Assembly: GCF_003443535.1 (NCBI RefSeq)
Contig: NZ_CP031946.1
Span: forward strand, 1,860,001-1,924,000
Source of the DNA: Ruegeria sp. AD91A
GTDB lineage: Bacteria; Pseudomonadota; Alphaproteobacteria; Rhodobacterales; Rhodobacteraceae
DNA: 64,000 bases
Direction of reading: 5' to 3'
The stretch's first letter is position 1. The number at the start of each line of letters is the position of its first letter. Below, piece by piece: positions 52,810 to 61,752 of the stretch. Below the pieces are notes generated by a model, which searched no databases, was not told the origin of the DNA, and saw nothing but the letters and a program-made list of their open reading frames with translations. A program made the translations under genes and the position numbers.

Positions 52810-53245
52810 TTTCCTAATGAAGCTTTGCTGCTATAGGCGATACTTTGTGTATACATAGCATAGTTGTTGTAGTTATCAGGCACATAACAATAATGATTGG
52901 AAATTGGCAATGAAGCTTCATGCCGTACAGGCAGTTTTTTCGCCGGATCAACGCAATTGAATCAAACCGCACCCGGAGCCAAGGCCCATCGGATTGCACC
53001 CCAAACAGATTGCTCACTGTACCCCCGGAAATCCGGGCGCTGGGGATATTTGGTCGAGCCGGCAGCAACAATATTAATGGGTCAGGCACCTATCGTGGTT
53101 ACGGCCCAGGTTACGCCGGTTGTTTTTAGCCTGCTCAAAGTTGCAACCTCACATTGACGCCAATCCTGCCAAGGAATTGTTCCTTGCATGGTCAATCCTC
53201 TTGGGCCAAACACAATATTGCTGTTTGACACTAAAAGGTTGGTCC
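52810..53245. other. 436-base region without a convincing gene
   Basis: It includes the promoter of the 59-aa gene (with TGTATACA at 52848-52855), an AT-rich stretch 52840-52910, and a CCCGGA-AA-TCCGGG hairpin (53024-53037) followed by GGGGATATTTGG, possibly a degraded copy of the dispersed repeat. The apt dyad follows at 53170-53186. Short open frames on both strands overlap each other and look like noise. Confidence 0.5.
53170..53186. promoter_or_regulatory. dyad CAAGGAA-TTG-TTCCTTG upstream of apt
   Basis: A perfect 7-bp inverted repeat with a 3-base centre, 59-75 bases before the apt ATG. It may be an operator or a leader hairpin; the binding protein is unknown. Confidence 0.4.
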
Positions 53246-53785
53246 ATGTCCAGAAACAAATCTGTCAAAGATTATATCCGAACCATCGTCGATTTTCCTC
53301 ACGAAGGGATCATGTTTCGCGATGTGACAACCCTGTTTGCCGACCCCCGCGGGTTTCGGATGGCGATTGACCAGATGCTGCACCCCTATGCAGGTGAGCG
53401 GATCGACAAAGTGGTCGGGCTTGAAGCACGAGGCTTTATTCTGGGCGGTGCGATCGCACATCAGTTGAGCGTCGGTTTTGTCCCGATCCGCAAGAAAGGC
53501 AAACTGCCCGGCACAACAATCAGCCAGGATTACAAGTTGGAATACGGAGAGGCGATCGTAGAGATCCATGACGATGCCATCCAACCCGGTGAAAAAATTC
53601 TGGTGGTCGACGATCTGCTGGCCACGGGCGGAACCGCAGCGGCAGGTATCAAGCTGATCGAACGGCTTGGGGGCGAAATCGTCTCGTGCGCCTTCATCAT
53701 AGACCTGCCCGAGCTTGGCGGCTGTAAAGTGCTGGAGGAGATGGGCATGGACGTGCATGTCCTGTGCGAATTCGAAGGACTCTGA
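53246..53785 (+). CDS. apt: adenine phosphoribosyltransferase
   Basis: A 179-residue type I phosphoribosyltransferase that converts adenine and PRPP to AMP. It shows [19 protein letters not shown] (the APRT N-terminus), [14 protein letters not shown] and KKGKLPG. The PRPP-binding motif [17 protein letters not shown] is near residue 116. ATG 53246 was chosen because the open frame upstream has no homology. It completes the salvage step after MtnP. A terminator hairpin follows. Confidence 0.97.
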   Translation: MSRNKSVKDYIRTIVDFPHEGIMFRDVTTLFADPRGFRMAIDQMLHPYAGERIDKVVGLEARGFILGGAIAHQLSVGFVPIRKKGKLPGTTISQDYKLEYGEAIVEIHDDAIQPGEKILVVDDLLATGGTAAAGIKLIERLGGEIVSCAFIIDLPELGGCKVLEEMGMDVHVLCEFEGL

Positions 53786-53820
53786 CCAGGAGTTTTTCAC
53801 AAAAACGTGACTGGAAACTG

Positions 53821-53848
53821 AAAACCGGGCAGGCTTAGCGCGGTTTTT
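53821..53848 (+). terminator. terminator of apt
   Basis: AAAACCG (53821-53827) pairs with CGGTTTT (53841-53847), loop 13 bases, ending in TTTTT. It lies 36 bases after the apt stop codon. Confidence 0.6.
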
Positions 53849-53955
53849 GCGCCGTTCAAGGCGCAAAACGGGTCAATACAAGTGATCTTGTGGTCAGGTT
53901 GCCCCGTACCCTGGGTGATGCTGCTTGAAGCATTTCAACTTAGGGAGTTTAGCTC

Positions 53956-54438
53956 ATGTTCCGCAAATTCGCCGCCGCCGGTGTCGCCTCGATCCTGTTT
54001 AGCACTGCTGCATTCGCCGATGGTCACGGCAAGGACATTGTTGACACAGCCGTCGCCGCTGGCAGCTTTGAAACACTCGTCGCGGCAGTTCAGGCCGCCG
54101 AACTGGTGGACACACTTAAAGGCGAAGGCCCGTTCACCGTGTTTGCCCCCACCGATGACGCGTTCGCGGCTTTGCCCGAAGGCACCGTCGAAAACTTGCT
54201 GAAGCCCGAAAACAAGGATCAGCTGGTAGCCATTCTGACCTACCATGTCGTGCCGGGCAAAGTGATGTCAGGTGATCTGAGCGATGACATGACGGCTGCA
54301 ACCGTACAAGGCGGCGATATCACAATCGATCTGGATTCGGGTGTGATGGTGAATGACGCCAACGTGGTTCAGGCCGACATCGAAACCAAGAACGGCGTGA
54401 TCCATGTGATCGACAAGGTGATCCTGCCTGCCTCGTAA
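53956..54438 (+). CDS. exported fasciclin (FAS1) domain protein
   Basis: A 160-residue protein with a signal peptide (residues 1-22, ending STAAFA) and one FAS1 domain: [22 protein letters not shown], the [16 protein letters not shown]1 motif, and the YHVVPGKV H2 motif, ending [13 protein letters not shown]. Single FAS1 proteins are common periplasmic adhesion-like proteins in roseobacters; the role is not defined. It is preceded by about 170 bases that hold the apt terminator and is followed by a hairpin. Confidence 0.95.
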   Translation: MFRKFAAAGVASILFSTAAFADGHGKDIVDTAVAAGSFETLVAAVQAAELVDTLKGEGPFTVFAPTDDAFAALPEGTVENLLKPENKDQLVAILTYHVVPGKVMSGDLSDDMTAATVQGGDITIDLDSGVMVNDANVVQADIETKNGVIHVIDKVILPAS

Positions 54439-54450
54439 GAAACAACCGGG

Positions 54451-54473
54451 CACGGTCCGACGCTCGGGCCGTG
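54451..54473. terminator. hairpin between convergent genes
   Basis: CACGGTCCGA pairs with TCGGGCCGTG (one G-T pair), 3-base loop. It lies between the FAS1 and FAD-oxidase genes. T-runs are poor. Confidence 0.5.
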
Positions 54474-54474
54474 T

Positions 54475-55890
54475 TCACCCTTTCAGAACCGCGCCAGGGT
54501 TCATGATGCCCTGCGGATCCAATGCCGTTTTGATGGCCCGCATCGCGCCCAGCTTGGCCGGATCGCCATAGCGTTCCAGATCGCCGGTCTTGAGGCGCCC
54601 CACCCCATGTTCAGCACTGACCGATCCGTCAAAGGCGTCAACCAGATCATGTACGGCCCGCTTGATCGCGCCTCTTTGGCCCTCAAAATCCGATCGGTTC
54701 TGCCCTTTGGGCGGGAACACATTGTAATGCAGATTGCCGTCACCAAGATGGCCAAAGCAATTGATCCGGAAAGGCCCTAGACCCGCAATCAATTCTCTGC
54801 CTTCGCAAATGAAGTCGGGAATTCTGGAAATCGGGATGGAAATATCATGGCTCGACACCGACCCGATCAGACGATTGGCTTCGGGGATGCGTTCGCGCAC
54901 CGCCCACAAATCGGCCCGCTGCGCTTCACTTTGGGCGATTACTCCGTCCTGAACCTGACCGAGTTCTTCAGCGCGAACGAAGAGTTCCTCCAGCGCGTCA
55001 AATGGTGACTGCCTGTCAGCCAGACCCAGCTCAATCAATACGCTCCACTCTGGCGGCGAGCGGAACGGTTGACGGACATCCGGCAGAACCTCGGCCAGAA
55101 AATCAAGCCCTTGCCGGTGGATCAACTCAAACGTGCTGACCGCCTCACCCACCTTGTCCCGGGCCAAAGCCAGCAGGTCGATCGCCGCTTCGGGAGAAGC
55201 CACCTGAAACACCGCTGTCCCAACGGCGGCCGGGCGGGGGAATAGCTTGAGCGATGCGGCAGTAATGATCCCCAGCGTCCCCTCGGCCCCGATCAGCAGA
55301 TTGCGCAGGTCATAGCCGGTATTGTCCTTTCGCAGCCGGCTGAGGCCGTGCCAGATCTCGCCACTGGGCAACACCGCCTCAAGCCCCAGGCACAGGTCGC
55401 GCGCGTTGCCATACCGCAAAACGTTGACGCCCCCTGCATTGGTCGACAGGTTGCCCCCGATCCGGCAGGATCCCTGTGCCGCCAACGACAGAGGAAACAA
55501 CCGGTTTAACGCCTCGGCTGCGGCCTGAACGTCTTGAAGAATGGCTCCGGCTTCGGCGACCAGAATGTTCTCGGTCGGGAAGACAGACCGGATGGCGGTC
55601 ATCCGTTCCAACGAGATCAGCAATGGCGCCGGACCCTCTGACATCACTTGCCCGCCAACCAGACCGGTGCCGCCGCCATAAGGAACGATCGGGACCCTCG
55701 CTTGCGCAGCCAACTCTACCAGCACCGCCACCTCTTCGGTGTTGCGGGGCAAGGCCAGCAGACCGATCTGTCCGGCAAACCGCCCGCGCGGTTCTTCCAG
55801 GTACCGTTCTTCCACGGGGCGCATCACCCTATCGCCCAGTTTCGAACGGATCAATGCAGCAAAACGGTCATCAGCGGGGTTCAAATTCAT
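54475..55890 (-). CDS. FAD-binding oxidoreductase, D-2-hydroxyacid dehydrogenase type (GlcD family)
   Basis: A 471-residue flavoprotein of the GlcD/D-2-hydroxyglutarate dehydrogenase family. The FAD-binding PP-loop is VPIVPYGGGTGLVGG (about residues 68-82), followed by GGNLSTNAGGVNVLRYG and the substrate motif GHLGDGNLHYNVFPP. A catalytic region HGVGRLK ends the enzyme. It oxidises D-2-hydroxyglutarate, D-lactate or a similar acid; I favour hydroxyglutarate because of the length and the absence of GlcE/F partners, but that is inference. Confidence 0.9.
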   Translation of the reverse strand: MNLNPADDRFAALIRSKLGDRVMRPVEERYLEEPRGRFAGQIGLLALPRNTEEVAVLVELAAQARVPIVPYGGGTGLVGGQVMSEGPAPLLISLERMTAIRSVFPTENILVAEAGAILQDVQAAAEALNRLFPLSLAAQGSCRIGGNLSTNAGGVNVLRYGNARDLCLGLEAVLPSGEIWHGLSRLRKDNTGYDLRNLLIGAEGTLGIITAASLKLFPRPAAVGTAVFQVASPEAAIDLLALARDKVGEAVSTFELIHRQGLDFLAEVLPDVRQPFRSPPEWSVLIELGLADRQSPFDALEELFVRAEELGQVQDGVIAQSEAQRADLWAVRERIPEANRLIGSVSSHDISIPISRIPDFICEGRELIAGLGPFRINCFGHLGDGNLHYNVFPPKGQNRSDFEGQRGAIKRAVHDLVDAFDGSVSAEHGVGRLKTGDLERYGDPAKLGAMRAIKTALDPQGIMNPGAVLKG

Positions 55891-55928
55891 ACGCCTTCAA
55901 TGCCCAAGCGATGCGGTTGCCGCAAGCC

Positions 55929-56747
55929 TTATTCAAGATCAATCAGATAGCGCGGCTCAAGCACCACAACCGTGGGGCGGTCCGGAAGGTCCCGCAGCGA
56001 GACGGTAATTTCCGACACCCCGTCGCGCTCAACCGGAAATGTATCCCTGATATCCACCAGGAAGCGATCCAGCGAGAACTGCGAGAACCAGTGCATCGGA
56101 ATGATGACTGAACTTTTCAGCCGTTTCAGAACCGCAATCATCTCGGGCAGAGGCATGGTGGTCCCGCCATCAACAGCAGCCATGACCACATCCAACCGGC
56201 CCAGCGCAGCGAACTGTTCATCCGACGGCACGTGATGCAAATGCCCCAGATGACCTATGCACAACCCCTCAACCTCGAACACAAAAATCGAATTGCCGCG
56301 TTCTTCGACTCCACCATAAACAGACCGGATGTCGGTTGAGACATTGCGTACCAGCATCTCGTCCAGATCCAGATGATGCTCGATACCTTTCCCGAACTCT
56401 CCCCACCCCGGAAGAACATGCGGAATGGCCGGATCGGGATGTGCCGTCCAATGCGTGCCGTGGGCATGGTTCATCGTCACTACGTCTGGGATCAAATCTG
56501 CGCTGCCGATAAACCCGGTAAAGTCAGTCACCGCATTCAGCCCGCCGCGGGTCTGGATCATGAAAGAGGCATGCGCGATATAGCTAATCCGCACCGAGAA
56601 CACTGGCACAGGATCCTGCCACGCTGCCTTGTGCAGATACTCAAGTCCGGGTGCCGCATCAGCAATGGCAATACAGTGGCTTGGCCGACGCTCCTGCGCA
56701 ACGGCCCCGCCCGAAAACACCATAAATGCCGCAATCAACCAGCGCAT
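55929..56747 (-). CDS. exported MBL-fold metal-dependent hydrolase
   Basis: A 272-residue protein with a signal peptide (MRWLIAAFMVFSGGAVAQE) and a metallo-beta-lactamase-like fold of the UlaG/YcbL-related kind. It shows SYIAHASFMIQTRGG, NHAHGTHWTAHPD in place of the standard HxHxDH motif, then IGHLGHLHHVPSD and a PMHWF near the C-terminus. It is probably a periplasmic metal-bound hydrolase; the substrate is unknown. ATG 56747 was chosen for the signal peptide. Copy B of the dispersed repeat lies just upstream. Confidence 0.85.
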   Translation of the reverse strand: MRWLIAAFMVFSGGAVAQERRPSHCIAIADAAPGLEYLHKAAWQDPVPVFSVRISYIAHASFMIQTRGGLNAVTDFTGFIGSADLIPDVVTMNHAHGTHWTAHPDPAIPHVLPGWGEFGKGIEHHLDLDEMLVRNVSTDIRSVYGGVEERGNSIFVFEVEGLCIGHLGHLHHVPSDEQFAALGRLDVVMAAVDGGTTMPLPEMIAVLKRLKSSVIIPMHWFSQFSLDRFLVDIRDTFPVERDGVSEITVSLRDLPDRPTVVVLEPRYLIDLE

Positions 56748-56789
56748 AGTCCGAAGTGTAGCGCAGAACGCCCACAAGTCATGCCCCTT

Positions 56790-56850
56790 GTTCATCTGGC
56801 CCCAAATATCCCGGGGGAGGCGCGGCTTGCCGCGACGGGGCAGCGCCCCC
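56790..56850 (-). repeat. dispersed intergenic repeat, copy B (two hairpins plus tail)
   Basis: On the minus strand: GGGGC-GCT-GCCCC, then CGCGGC-AA-GCCGCG, then a tail CCCCCGGGATATTT with GCCAGATGAA. This matches copy A in the order and spacing of its parts. It begins 3 bases after the GNAT stop codon and may serve as its terminator. Confidence 0.75.
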
Positions 56851-56853
56851 ATC

Positions 56854-57438
56854 CTATCCCGCGTCGGTTTTTCCGCGCCGGTCAGACCGCAGGCTGGCAT
56901 ACAGAACATGCGTCCGCCACCGGCCGTTGATTTGCAAATACGACTGCGCCACGCCCTCGTACTTGAAGGCTGAGCTTTCCAGCAATCCGCGCGACGCCCG
57001 GTTTTCCGGCAGGCAAGCGGCTTCAATCCGGCTCAGGTCCAATCGGGTAAAGGCATGGTGAACCATCGCGCCAATTGCTTCACGCATATACCCCTGTCGG
57101 GCAAAGGCCTGACCGGTCCAGTACCCCAATGTGCCCGCCTGCGCGGGACCGCGCCGAATGTTGTCCAGCGTGATGGCCCCAACCAACACGTCATCCTCGC
57201 GGCGAAACAAAAAAAGCGGAATGGCCGTCCCGGCCGCTACCGAACGTTGTGCCCAGTACACACGGTTGGTGAAGGACTTGCGGCTCAGGTGATCCTTGGC
57301 CCAGATCGGCTCCCATGGTGTCAGATAGTCTTTCGAGGCCCGCCGCAACGCGGCCCAATCGTTGAAGTCGGAATGTACAGGCGGGCGCAAGCTGAGCCGC
57401 GCGGTCTCGAGTTTCAGCTTGCGTCTGCCCAACAGCAT
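56854..57438 (-). CDS. RimJ/RimL-type GNAT acetyltransferase
   Basis: A 194-residue GNAT of the ribosomal-protein-alanine acetyltransferase class: RLSLRPPVHSDFNDWAALRRAS, ITLDNIRRGPAQAGTLGYWTGQAFARQGYMREAI (acetyl-CoA site), and the C-terminal NRASRGLLESSAFKYEG. Its target is unknown. The ATG at 57438 overlaps the stop codon of the M16 peptidase gene (TGATG), so it belongs to the thrC-M16 unit; a GTG three bases earlier is also possible. It is followed by copy B of the repeat. Confidence 0.9.
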   Translation of the reverse strand: MLLGRRKLKLETARLSLRPPVHSDFNDWAALRRASKDYLTPWEPIWAKDHLSRKSFTNRVYWAQRSVAAGTAIPLFLFRREDDVLVGAITLDNIRRGPAQAGTLGYWTGQAFARQGYMREAIGAMVHHAFTRLDLSRIEAACLPENRASRGLLESSAFKYEGVAQSYLQINGRWRTHVLYASLRSDRRGKTDAG

Positions 57439-58700
57439 CACGCCGCCCGCCTCTCCTGCAATTCAGCCAGTGTCGGCGCGGCTGACACCGGACCGTACAG
57501 CGCCAGCGCCGCCGGTGCTTGCAGGGCCATTGTCTCAGCGACGGCGCGCACATCCTCGATTCCTACGGCGTCGATCCTGCCAACGGTATCTTCCAATGGA
57601 GGCACCCGCCCCCAGATCTGCACAAGCCGCGCCAATCGTTCGGCCCGGTTCGACGGGCTTTCAAGCCCCATCAGCATCCCGGCCTTCATCTGCGCCCGGG
57701 CACGTGCCACTTCCTCGGCACTCATATCGTCGGCGGCGCGCTTCATCTCGTCGATGGTTATCGTGGCCAGTTCTGCAACCTGATCGGCAGAAGTACCTGC
57801 ATAGATCGTGGTCGTCCCTGTGTCTGCATAAGCACCGGTTTGAGCAAATATCGTATAGCACAACCCGCGGGTCTCGCGCACTTCCTGGAACAAGCGCGAA
57901 GACATGCCCCCACCGAGAGCCGTCGAGTATACCTGTGCGGTATAGATCGCATCGTCACGATAGCCCGGGCTTTCCAGTGCAAGTGCGAAATGGGCCTGCT
58001 CCAGCTCTTTCTCCTGCCGTGCCTCACCACCGGTAAAGCGCGCAAGCTCGGCGATAAGCCCGGTTCGTGGTTGCAGATGACCAAACATCTCTTCGGCTAT
58101 TTTCATAAGCTGATCGTGATCCACCGCGCCTGCCGCGGACAGGATCATCTGATCGGGACCATAATGCTCGGCTACGAAGCCAGAGAGGTCTTCTCGTGAA
58201 AACGCACTGACCCGCTCGGTCGGGCCGAGAATGGTGCGGCCCAAGGGTTGGTCGTGATAGCTCTGCTCCTGCAACCAGTCAAAGATCACATCGTCGGGCG
58301 TGTCATAGGCCTGACCAATTTCCTGCAGGATCACACCACGCTCGACCTCGATCTCGCGCGGGTCAAACACCGGGTTCAGAACGATGTCGCCGATCACGTC
58401 CATTGCCAGCGCCACGTCGTCCTTCAGGACACGCGCGTAATAGGCCGTGACCTCGCGCGAGGTATAGGCGTTGATGTAACCGCCCACATCCTCGATCGCT
58501 TCGGCGATTTGCAGCGCCGATCGCCGCTCGGTTCCCTTGAACGCCATGTGCTCAAGGAAATGCGCGATGCCGTTCTGTTCGATCCGCTCATGCCGCCCAC
58601 CGGCGGTCACCCAGATGCCGATGGCCGCAGATTGCAGCCCCGGCATGTGTTCACTGACGATACGAAAGCCGTTCTTCAGTTGGTCTTGTCTGACAGTCAC
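57438..58700 (-). CDS. M16 family zinc peptidase (processing-peptidase-like)
   Basis: A 420-residue M16 metallopeptidase. The inverted zinc motif HFLEH is at residues 47-51, with the distal Glu in EVERGVILQEI. The GGGMSSRLFQEVRETRGLCYTIFA block of the second half is present, and the whole sequence resembles mitochondrial processing peptidase beta. It is probably cytoplasmic or periplasmic; no signal peptide is seen. The start is GTG 58700, overlapping the thrC stop codon (GTGA), a common thrC-M16 arrangement in alphaproteobacteria. Confidence 0.95.
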   Translation of the reverse strand: MTVRQDQLKNGFRIVSEHMPGLQSAAIGIWVTAGGRHERIEQNGIAHFLEHMAFKGTERRSALQIAEAIEDVGGYINAYTSREVTAYYARVLKDDVALAMDVIGDIVLNPVFDPREIEVERGVILQEIGQAYDTPDDVIFDWLQEQSYHDQPLGRTILGPTERVSAFSREDLSGFVAEHYGPDQMILSAAGAVDHDQLMKIAEEMFGHLQPRTGLIAELARFTGGEARQEKELEQAHFALALESPGYRDDAIYTAQVYSTALGGGMSSRLFQEVRETRGLCYTIFAQTGAYADTGTTTIYAGTSADQVAELATITIDEMKRAADDMSAEEVARARAQMKAGMLMGLESPSNRAERLARLVQIWGRVPPLEDTVGRIDAVGIEDVRAVAETMALQAPAALALYGPVSAAPTLAELQERRAA

Positions 58701-60085
58701 TCGGCGATGTGCCCTTTAATATGATCCTCGATGGCGCCCAGATCGTTGGCGATGCGGGTCACCCGTTCCGGACGTTCATACAGATCAGACATGCGGGATG
58801 GAAGAGGCGGATGCACGTCGCTTGCCTTCTCGACTGCGGCTGGGAACTTGGCGGGGTGCGCAGTGGCCAAGGTGATCATCGGGATGCCGGTGGCACGGTG
58901 GTCTTCACCGACCTTGATCCCGACCGCAGTGTGCGGGCAGACCAGTTCCGCGCTATCGGCAAGTGTATGCTTGATCGTCGCCAGCGTTTCGTCCTCGGAC
59001 ACCCGGCCCGAGTTGAAATTCTCGCGCAGCGCCTCCATCGCGCCCTGACTGACGTTGAAGCCGCCGAACTTGAGCTCATCCATCAACTGCGCCACGGCTC
59101 CACCGTCCTCGCCATAAGCGTAATACAACGCGCGCTCGAAATTCGAGCTGACCTGAATGTCCATCGACGGGCTAATCGAGGGGATCGTGTCGCCCTTGAA
59201 ATACCCCTCGCCCGACAGACACCGATGCAGAATATCGTTCTGGTTGGTCGCCACAATCAGACGGTCGATGGGCAGCCCCATGCGCTTGGCCAGATAGCCC
59301 GCGAAGATGTCGCCGAAATTGCCGGTGGGCACAGTGAAGCTGACCTTGCGGTGCGGCGCACCGAGGCTGACGGCGGATGAGAAGTAATAAACGATCTGCG
59401 CCAGCACCCGCGCGAAGTTGATCGAGTTCACACCGGCCAATTTGACACCGTCGCGGAAGTCGAAATCGTTGAACATGTCCTTCAGCGCGGCCTGACAATC
59501 GTCGAAGTCGCCGTCCACGGCAAGAGCATGAACATTGCTGTCCGCAGGCGTCGTCATCTGGCGACGCTGCACCTCGGACACGCGGCCATGCGGGAACAGG
59601 ATGAACACATCCACAGAATCCAGCCCCCGGAATGCCTCGATCGCGGCCGAGCCGGTGTCACCGCTGGTCGCACCGACGATGGTCACGCGGTCCGCGCGCC
59701 GTTTCAGTGCCACCTGAAACAGCTGGCCGATCAACTGCATCGCAAAGTCCTTGAACGCCAGCGTGGGCCCATGGAACAGTTCCAGCAGAAAATGGTTCTC
59801 GTTCAATTGCTTCAACGGCGCGCGAGCATCGTGGCCGAAGCCTTCATAGGCGCGGGCGATGATCTGCTTGAACTCATCCTCGGCAAAGGACCCGCTGACA
59901 TAAGGCCACATCACGCGGAATGCGATTTCTTCATAGGGCAGACCAGCAAGCGCCGCGATCTCGTCATGGCTCATCACGGGGATCTCGGCGGGCAGATACA
60001 AACCACCATCGCGGGCCAATCCGGTCAGCATCGCCTCTTCAAAGGTCAGTTCTGGCGCTTGGCCACGGGTCGAGATGTATTTCAT
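58697..60085 (-). CDS. thrC: threonine synthase
   Basis: A 462-residue PLP lyase turning O-phosphohomoserine into threonine. It shows MKYISTRGQAPELTFEEAMLTGLARDGGLYLP, the PLP lysine in TLAFKDFAMQ, GATSGDTGSAAIEAF (phosphate loop) and VPTGNFGDIFAGYLAKRMGLP. The length matches the long (bacterial/fungal) type. Its start overlaps the SURF1 stop codon (ATGA), and its stop overlaps the M16 gene. It is the last step of the threonine pathway begun by lysC at 41479. Confidence 0.98.
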   Translation of the reverse strand: MKYISTRGQAPELTFEEAMLTGLARDGGLYLPAEIPVMSHDEIAALAGLPYEEIAFRVMWPYVSGSFAEDEFKQIIARAYEGFGHDARAPLKQLNENHFLLELFHGPTLAFKDFAMQLIGQLFQVALKRRADRVTIVGATSGDTGSAAIEAFRGLDSVDVFILFPHGRVSEVQRRQMTTPADSNVHALAVDGDFDDCQAALKDMFNDFDFRDGVKLAGVNSINFARVLAQIVYYFSSAVSLGAPHRKVSFTVPTGNFGDIFAGYLAKRMGLPIDRLIVATNQNDILHRCLSGEGYFKGDTIPSISPSMDIQVSSNFERALYYAYGEDGGAVAQLMDELKFGGFNVSQGAMEALRENFNSGRVSEDETLATIKHTLADSAELVCPHTAVGIKVGEDHRATGIPMITLATAHPAKFPAAVEKASDVHPPLPSRMSDLYERPERVTRIANDLGAIEDHIKGHIAE

Positions 60086-60759
60086 TGCTCTTCTCTCTCA
60101 GAAGGGGCGCGATTGCGCCACAGGAAATAACCGGTCATCACAGCCCAGACCAGAGCCAAGCCAAACCAGGTGATTGCATATTGCAGGTGATCGTTTGGAA
60201 TTCCCGCCGTATCTATCGGCAAAGGCGTCACGTTCGGGTCGGTCTCAGACCGCGCGATCAGCAGCACCGGTTCGGTCCCCAGGGCGGCGGCCAGATTTGG
60301 CACGTCGCGGGCAAACCAGATATTTTCATCGATATCGGGTTCAGGCGTGTAACTGTCGACCTCATTCGGCCAGTGCAGGTTGCCGGTGATCTCCATCGGG
60401 CCTGTCAGACGCGGCGCCTGCTTGGCCGTTGTCGGTACAAAACCCCGATCCACCAGAATAGTTCGGTCCTCGGTGCTGAACGACTGGATGATCCGATACC
60501 CTGCCCCGACCTGTTTGACCGAAACAAGAACATGGATTTCGCCCGGTTCCATCTCACCCGCAACCGTTACCGGACGGTATTTGTCAGTGTCCTCTGAAAC
60601 CTGCCGAGGCAAGGCGATGGGTGCGGCTGAGATTCGGCTTTCGATCTCGGCCAGCACCTCCTGCTTCCAGGCCAGACGCTGAAGTTGCCAGATGCCCAGC
60701 GACAGCAGCGCGCCCAAACCGGCAAGGCCGAAGATCAGCAGGAACAGAATGCGGCGCAT
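60082..60759 (-). CDS. SURF1 family cytochrome oxidase assembly protein
   Basis: A 225-residue membrane protein with an N-terminal helix (residues 3-22, ILFLLIFGLAGLGALLSLG) and a C-terminal helix (about 195-215, YAITWFGLALVWAVMTGYFLW). Between them is the SURF1 periplasmic domain with YRPVTVAGEM and ILVDRGFVP. SURF1 helps insert haem a into subunit I of aa3 oxidase. ATG 60759 is favoured. It lies downstream of ctaE but beyond a terminator, and upstream of thrC with a 4-base overlap. Confidence 0.94.
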   Translation of the reverse strand: MRRILFLLIFGLAGLGALLSLGIWQLQRLAWKQEVLAEIESRISAAPIALPRQVSEDTDKYRPVTVAGEMEPGEIHVLVSVKQVGAGYRIIQSFSTEDRTILVDRGFVPTTAKQAPRLTGPMEITGNLHWPNEVDSYTPEPDIDENIWFARDVPNLAAALGTEPVLLIARSETDPNVTPLPIDTAGIPNDHLQYAITWFGLALVWAVMTGYFLWRNRAPSEREEQ

Positions 60760-60866
60760 GTCAGGGTCAAACCTCGTTTCAGGAACCGGCGTCTTGTTAA
60801 GGGGCGTGTGGGCCAAATTGCAACCACGCAATTGTATGGGGCGCAATCTTGCGCCCGGAATAGAGA

Positions 60867-60892
60867 AAAAGCCGCCCCAAGGGGCGGCTTTT
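60867..60892 (-). terminator. terminator of the cta operon
   Basis: On the minus strand AAAAGCCGCCCC pairs with GGGGCGGCTTTT over a 2-base loop, followed by TCTC. It lies 22 bases after the ctaE stop codon. SURF1 downstream needs read-through or its own promoter. Confidence 0.85.
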
Positions 60893-60914
60893 GCAATTGA
60901 GCCAGCTGACCGGC

Positions 60915-61730
60915 TTACATCAGCGGGGCCTGTCCCCAGATGTAGACCGCGAAAAACAGGAACAGCCAGACAACGTCAACGAAGTGCCAGTACCAGGCCG
61001 CCGCCTCGAACCCGACATGCTTTTCAGGTGTGAAGTCGCCCTTGAGGGCCCGGATCAGGCAGACCGACAGGAAGATGGTTCCGATAACGACGTGGAAACC
61101 ATGGAAGCCGGTCGCCATGAAGAAATTCGAATAGAACTGATCATCGCCAAACTTCCAGCCTTCATGGGCCAGCAGCTCATAATACTCGAACGCCTGCAAC
61201 CCGGTAAAGGCGATGCCCAGAACGATACCGATGGCCAGACCGTTGATCAGCGCCTTGCGGTCATTGTCATGCACCAGCGCGTGGTGCGCCCAGGTGATTG
61301 CACAGCCTGACAGCAACAGGACCAGAGTGTTGATCAGAGGCAGGTGGAACGGGTCAACCGCGTGGATGTCCGGCTGGATGTATTCGGTGCCGGCATAGTC
61401 GTACATCGGGTACATGCGATGTTTGAAGAACGACCAGAACCAGGCAAAGAAGAACATCACCTCGGACATGACGAACAGGATGAAACCGTAACGCAGACCG
61501 ATGCGAACGACAGGAGTGTGATCCCCCTGGCGGCTCTCGACAACAACTTCGGACCACCATGCGAACATGGTGTAGAGAACTGCGACCAGACCGGCCCAGA
61601 ACATCCACGGCGTCACGCCGTGCATCCAAAGGACTGCTCCGAACAACATCACAAAGCCGCCGACAGCTCCGATCAGAGGCCAGATCGACGGGGCCAGAAT
61701 GTGATAATCATGGTTTTTAGCGTGTGCCAT
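60915..61730 (-). CDS. ctaE: cytochrome c oxidase subunit III
   Basis: A 271-residue membrane protein with seven transmembrane helices. It shows [19 protein letters not shown], then [14 protein letters not shown] (with the lipid-binding Glu), [24 protein letters not shown] and the C-terminal [15 protein letters not shown] and [14 protein letters not shown]. Subunit III stabilises proton delivery in aa3 oxidase. It follows ctaG by 22 bases on the same strand and ends at a strong terminator. Confidence 0.98.
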   Translation of the reverse strand: MAHAKNHDYHILAPSIWPLIGAVGGFVMLFGAVLWMHGVTPWMFWAGLVAVLYTMFAWWSEVVVESRQGDHTPVVRIGLRYGFILFVMSEVMFFFAWFWSFFKHRMYPMYDYAGTEYIQPDIHAVDPFHLPLINTLVLLLSGCAITWAHHALVHDNDRKALINGLAIGIVLGIAFTGLQAFEYYELLAHEGWKFGDDQFYSNFFMATGFHGFHVVIGTIFLSVCLIRALKGDFTPEKHVGFEAAAWYWHFVDVVWLFLFFAVYIWGQAPLM

Positions 61731-61752
61731 CAGCGTCCCTCACCTACAGGCG

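Noticed and set aside
52814..53157. Open frames of 86-91 codons on both strands between the RHH gene and apt
   Set aside because: They overlap each other, lack ribosome-binding sites and show no recognisable motifs.
50935..53245. Mobile element boundaries
   Set aside because: I looked for terminal inverted repeats, direct repeats and integrase or transposase motifs and found none, so only an insertion of unknown kind is suggested.
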